Shown piece by piece: positions 20,666 to 22,509 of a stretch of 22,509 nt of DNA. Positions within the stretch are counted from its first letter, which is position 1, and every line of letters starts with the position of its first letter. The notes below the pieces were generated by a model. The model saw only the letters and a program-made list of their open reading frames with translations, did not search any database and was not told where the DNA came from. The stretch is from Acephala macrosclerotiorum (Eukaryota; Ascomycota; Leotiomycetes; Helotiales; Mollisiaceae), in assembly GCA_014904845.1 (NCBI GenBank), contig MU119643.1, forward strand, positions 12,000 through 34,508. Reading direction: 5' to 3'. The position numbers and the translations under genes are program-made.

Positions 20666-22000
20666 AAATATAATTAAATTTACTAAAAATATTATATTTT
20701 ATTGAATTAATTTTAATTTAAAATTTATATAAAAAATTTAAAACTTTTAAAAACGTTTAAATTAATTAAAATATATAAATTTAAAATATTAATTTTTTAA
20801 AATAAAAAATATTAAAACTCTCGATTATATACGTATATTTTTAATATATTTTTAATTACAAATTATTAAATATTTTATTTTATTCGATTATATACGCGAA
20901 ATATTATACGTTAATTATTTTATTAAATTTAAATTTTTAAAAATAATATAATTTAAAATATTTTTAAATTAATATAAAAAAATTTTATAAAATAAAACGT
21001 ATATTAAAAATATTGAAAAAAATTTGAAATTTTAATTAAATCGATATTTAAAATTATATTAATATATTTTAATAAAAAATATTAAAAATTTTATATTTGA
21101 ATTTTATAATAATATATTTTAATACGCGTATAATAAAAATAATTAAAGAATTTAAAATAAAATTTTAAATAATTTAATTTTAAATTTATTACGTATTATA
21201 TATTTATAAATTTTAAAATATTTAATCGTTTGAAATTTATTTAAAAAAATAAATTATTATTTAATTAATTTAATTAAACGATTTTAATTTTAATTTAAAT
21301 TAATTATATTTTAATAAATTCGATAAACGATATTTTAAATTAAATTTAATTAAATAAAAAATAATATATTAATAATAATTTAAAATTTTATTAAATAATA
21401 AAATTATTAAATTAATAAATTTTTTAATATATAAAATAAAAATATATTTTTTATAAAATTTTATATTATTATTAATATTTTATTTTTAAAATTTTCGTTT
21501 TTTATATTAAATTATTATTTTTAAAAATTATATAATTATAAAAATATTTAATATTTAAAACGAATTTCGTTTACGTTTATTTTTATTATTTTTTATCGTT
21601 TAACGATTTTATATAAATTTTCAAATAATTTAAAACAATTACGAAAATCGTATTTTTAATTCGTTTTATTAAAAAATTTATTTACGACGCGTAATTTTTT
21701 ATATAATTTAATTTATTAAAAAATAAAATATAAATAATTTAAAATTCGAATTATATACGTAATACGATTATTAATTTAAAAATTATATAATAAATTAAAT
21801 AAAATTAAATTATATAATACGTTTAATAAAATATATAATATAAAAATAATTAATAAATAATATATTATATATTTAATTATTAAAATAAAAAAAATTTATT
21901 TATTAATTTAATTTTTTATTAAATATAATAATATATAATTATAATATATTTATTTTTTTAATAAATTTTAAAAATTTAATTTTATTAATTAATTTTTTAA

Positions 22001-22200
22001 TTGCGAGTATAATATTAGTGCAATAGTCACGTGCAGTACTAGGCTGCATTGGGACTAGCCCAACTGCGCTAGAGTTGAGATTATATTTTTCAACTTTTGC
22101 GCAATTTCTAAAGAACGAATTACTTTATACGCATACTAAGAATCAAAAGTCTTACGTGCGTTCTTTGTTTTCTTTTATTCGAATAAATATTCTTTGGTAA
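22001..22200 (+). repeat. Repeat family 2, copy 3 (best preserved)
   Basis: About 200 bases of normal composition between AT-saturated DNA. The first 110 bases are an inverted counterpart of 5340-5460, and the whole aligns with the mutated copy at 6045-6240. It has no ORF. An LTR or transposon terminus is plausible, but no target-site duplication or element body was found. Confidence 0.65.
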
Positions 22201-22509
22201 ACCAATATTAATAATTAAAAATTATTAATATATATAATAATAATTATTTTAATTTTTATAATATTTTAAATAATTTATATTAATTCGAAATTTAAAATTT
22301 TATTTTATTTTTTATTATTATTAAATTTTAATAAAAAAAATAATAATAAAATAAATATTATTTTTATTATAATTTTATATTTAATTAAAATTTATAATTT
22401 ATTTTTAAAAATAATATTTATAAATTTATTTATAATATATATAATTAATTATTATATTTTTTTATTATTTATATTATTATTATTATTTATTAATATTATA
22501 TTATATATT
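22201..22509. repeat. AT-rich block, right edge
   Basis: About 300 bases of A+T with almost no C or G. No gene or distinct repeat is seen. It continues beyond the window. Confidence 0.75.

Larger units (their letters stand above)
17946..22000. repeat. Extremely AT-rich, RIP-degraded block (right)
   Basis: About 4 kb with no usable reading frame. Some stretches are almost pure A+T (18361-18480 shows no C or G in most of its length), while elsewhere CpG survives. It contains family 1 copies near 19600-20300 and 20520-20665. A direct repeat (about 18220-18290 and 20752-20818) shares CGTTTAAATTAATT and then AAAATATATAAATTTAAAAT. The left boundary is abrupt, at about 17946. Confidence 0.8.

Overview
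The window looks like nuclear DNA of a filamentous ascomycete (Pezizomycotina). The evidence is a complete HET-domain (heterokaryon incompatibility) gene, short introns with fungal GTAAGT donors and CTAAC/CTGAC branch points, and a two-speed layout in which GC-normal gene islands sit inside long, extremely AT-rich blocks. The blocks look like repeats destroyed by repeat-induced point mutation (RIP). In a hand-counted sample (6841-7200) G+C is about 6%, and 9 of the 11 cytosines lie in CpG. I cannot name the species.

Layout: 1-3360 is an AT-rich block; 3361-3660 is a GC-normal, LTR-like remnant; 3661-9760 is AT-rich and holds small repeat remnants. 9761-12540 is a gene island with one HET gene (two exons, 709 aa predicted). 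12541-14040 is AT-rich and ends in a perfect (AAT)30 array. 14041-17945 is a second island holding one minus-strand gene, for which I propose four exons and 720 aa, encoding a coiled-coil protein of unknown function. Long intergenic stretches lie on both sides of that gene. 17946-22000 is AT-rich; 22001-22200 is a GC-normal repeat remnant; 22201-22509 is AT-rich again.

Two repeat families recur. Family 1 has a long degraded copy at about 12980-13740 (+) and an inverted, collinear copy at about 19600-20300 (-), so it brackets the second island. Shorter pieces lie at about 9150-9345 (+) and 20520-20665 (-). Family 2 lies at about 5340-5460 (-), 6045-6240 (+) and 22001-22200 (+). It is preserved at two sites and heavily mutated at the third.

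The two genes show no sign of functional linkage; they face away from one AT-rich block and sit in separate islands. The HET gene probably acts in non-self recognition and cell death. The other gene is an uncharacterised coiled-coil protein. I found no tRNA, rRNA or CRISPR, and no intact transposon coding sequence.
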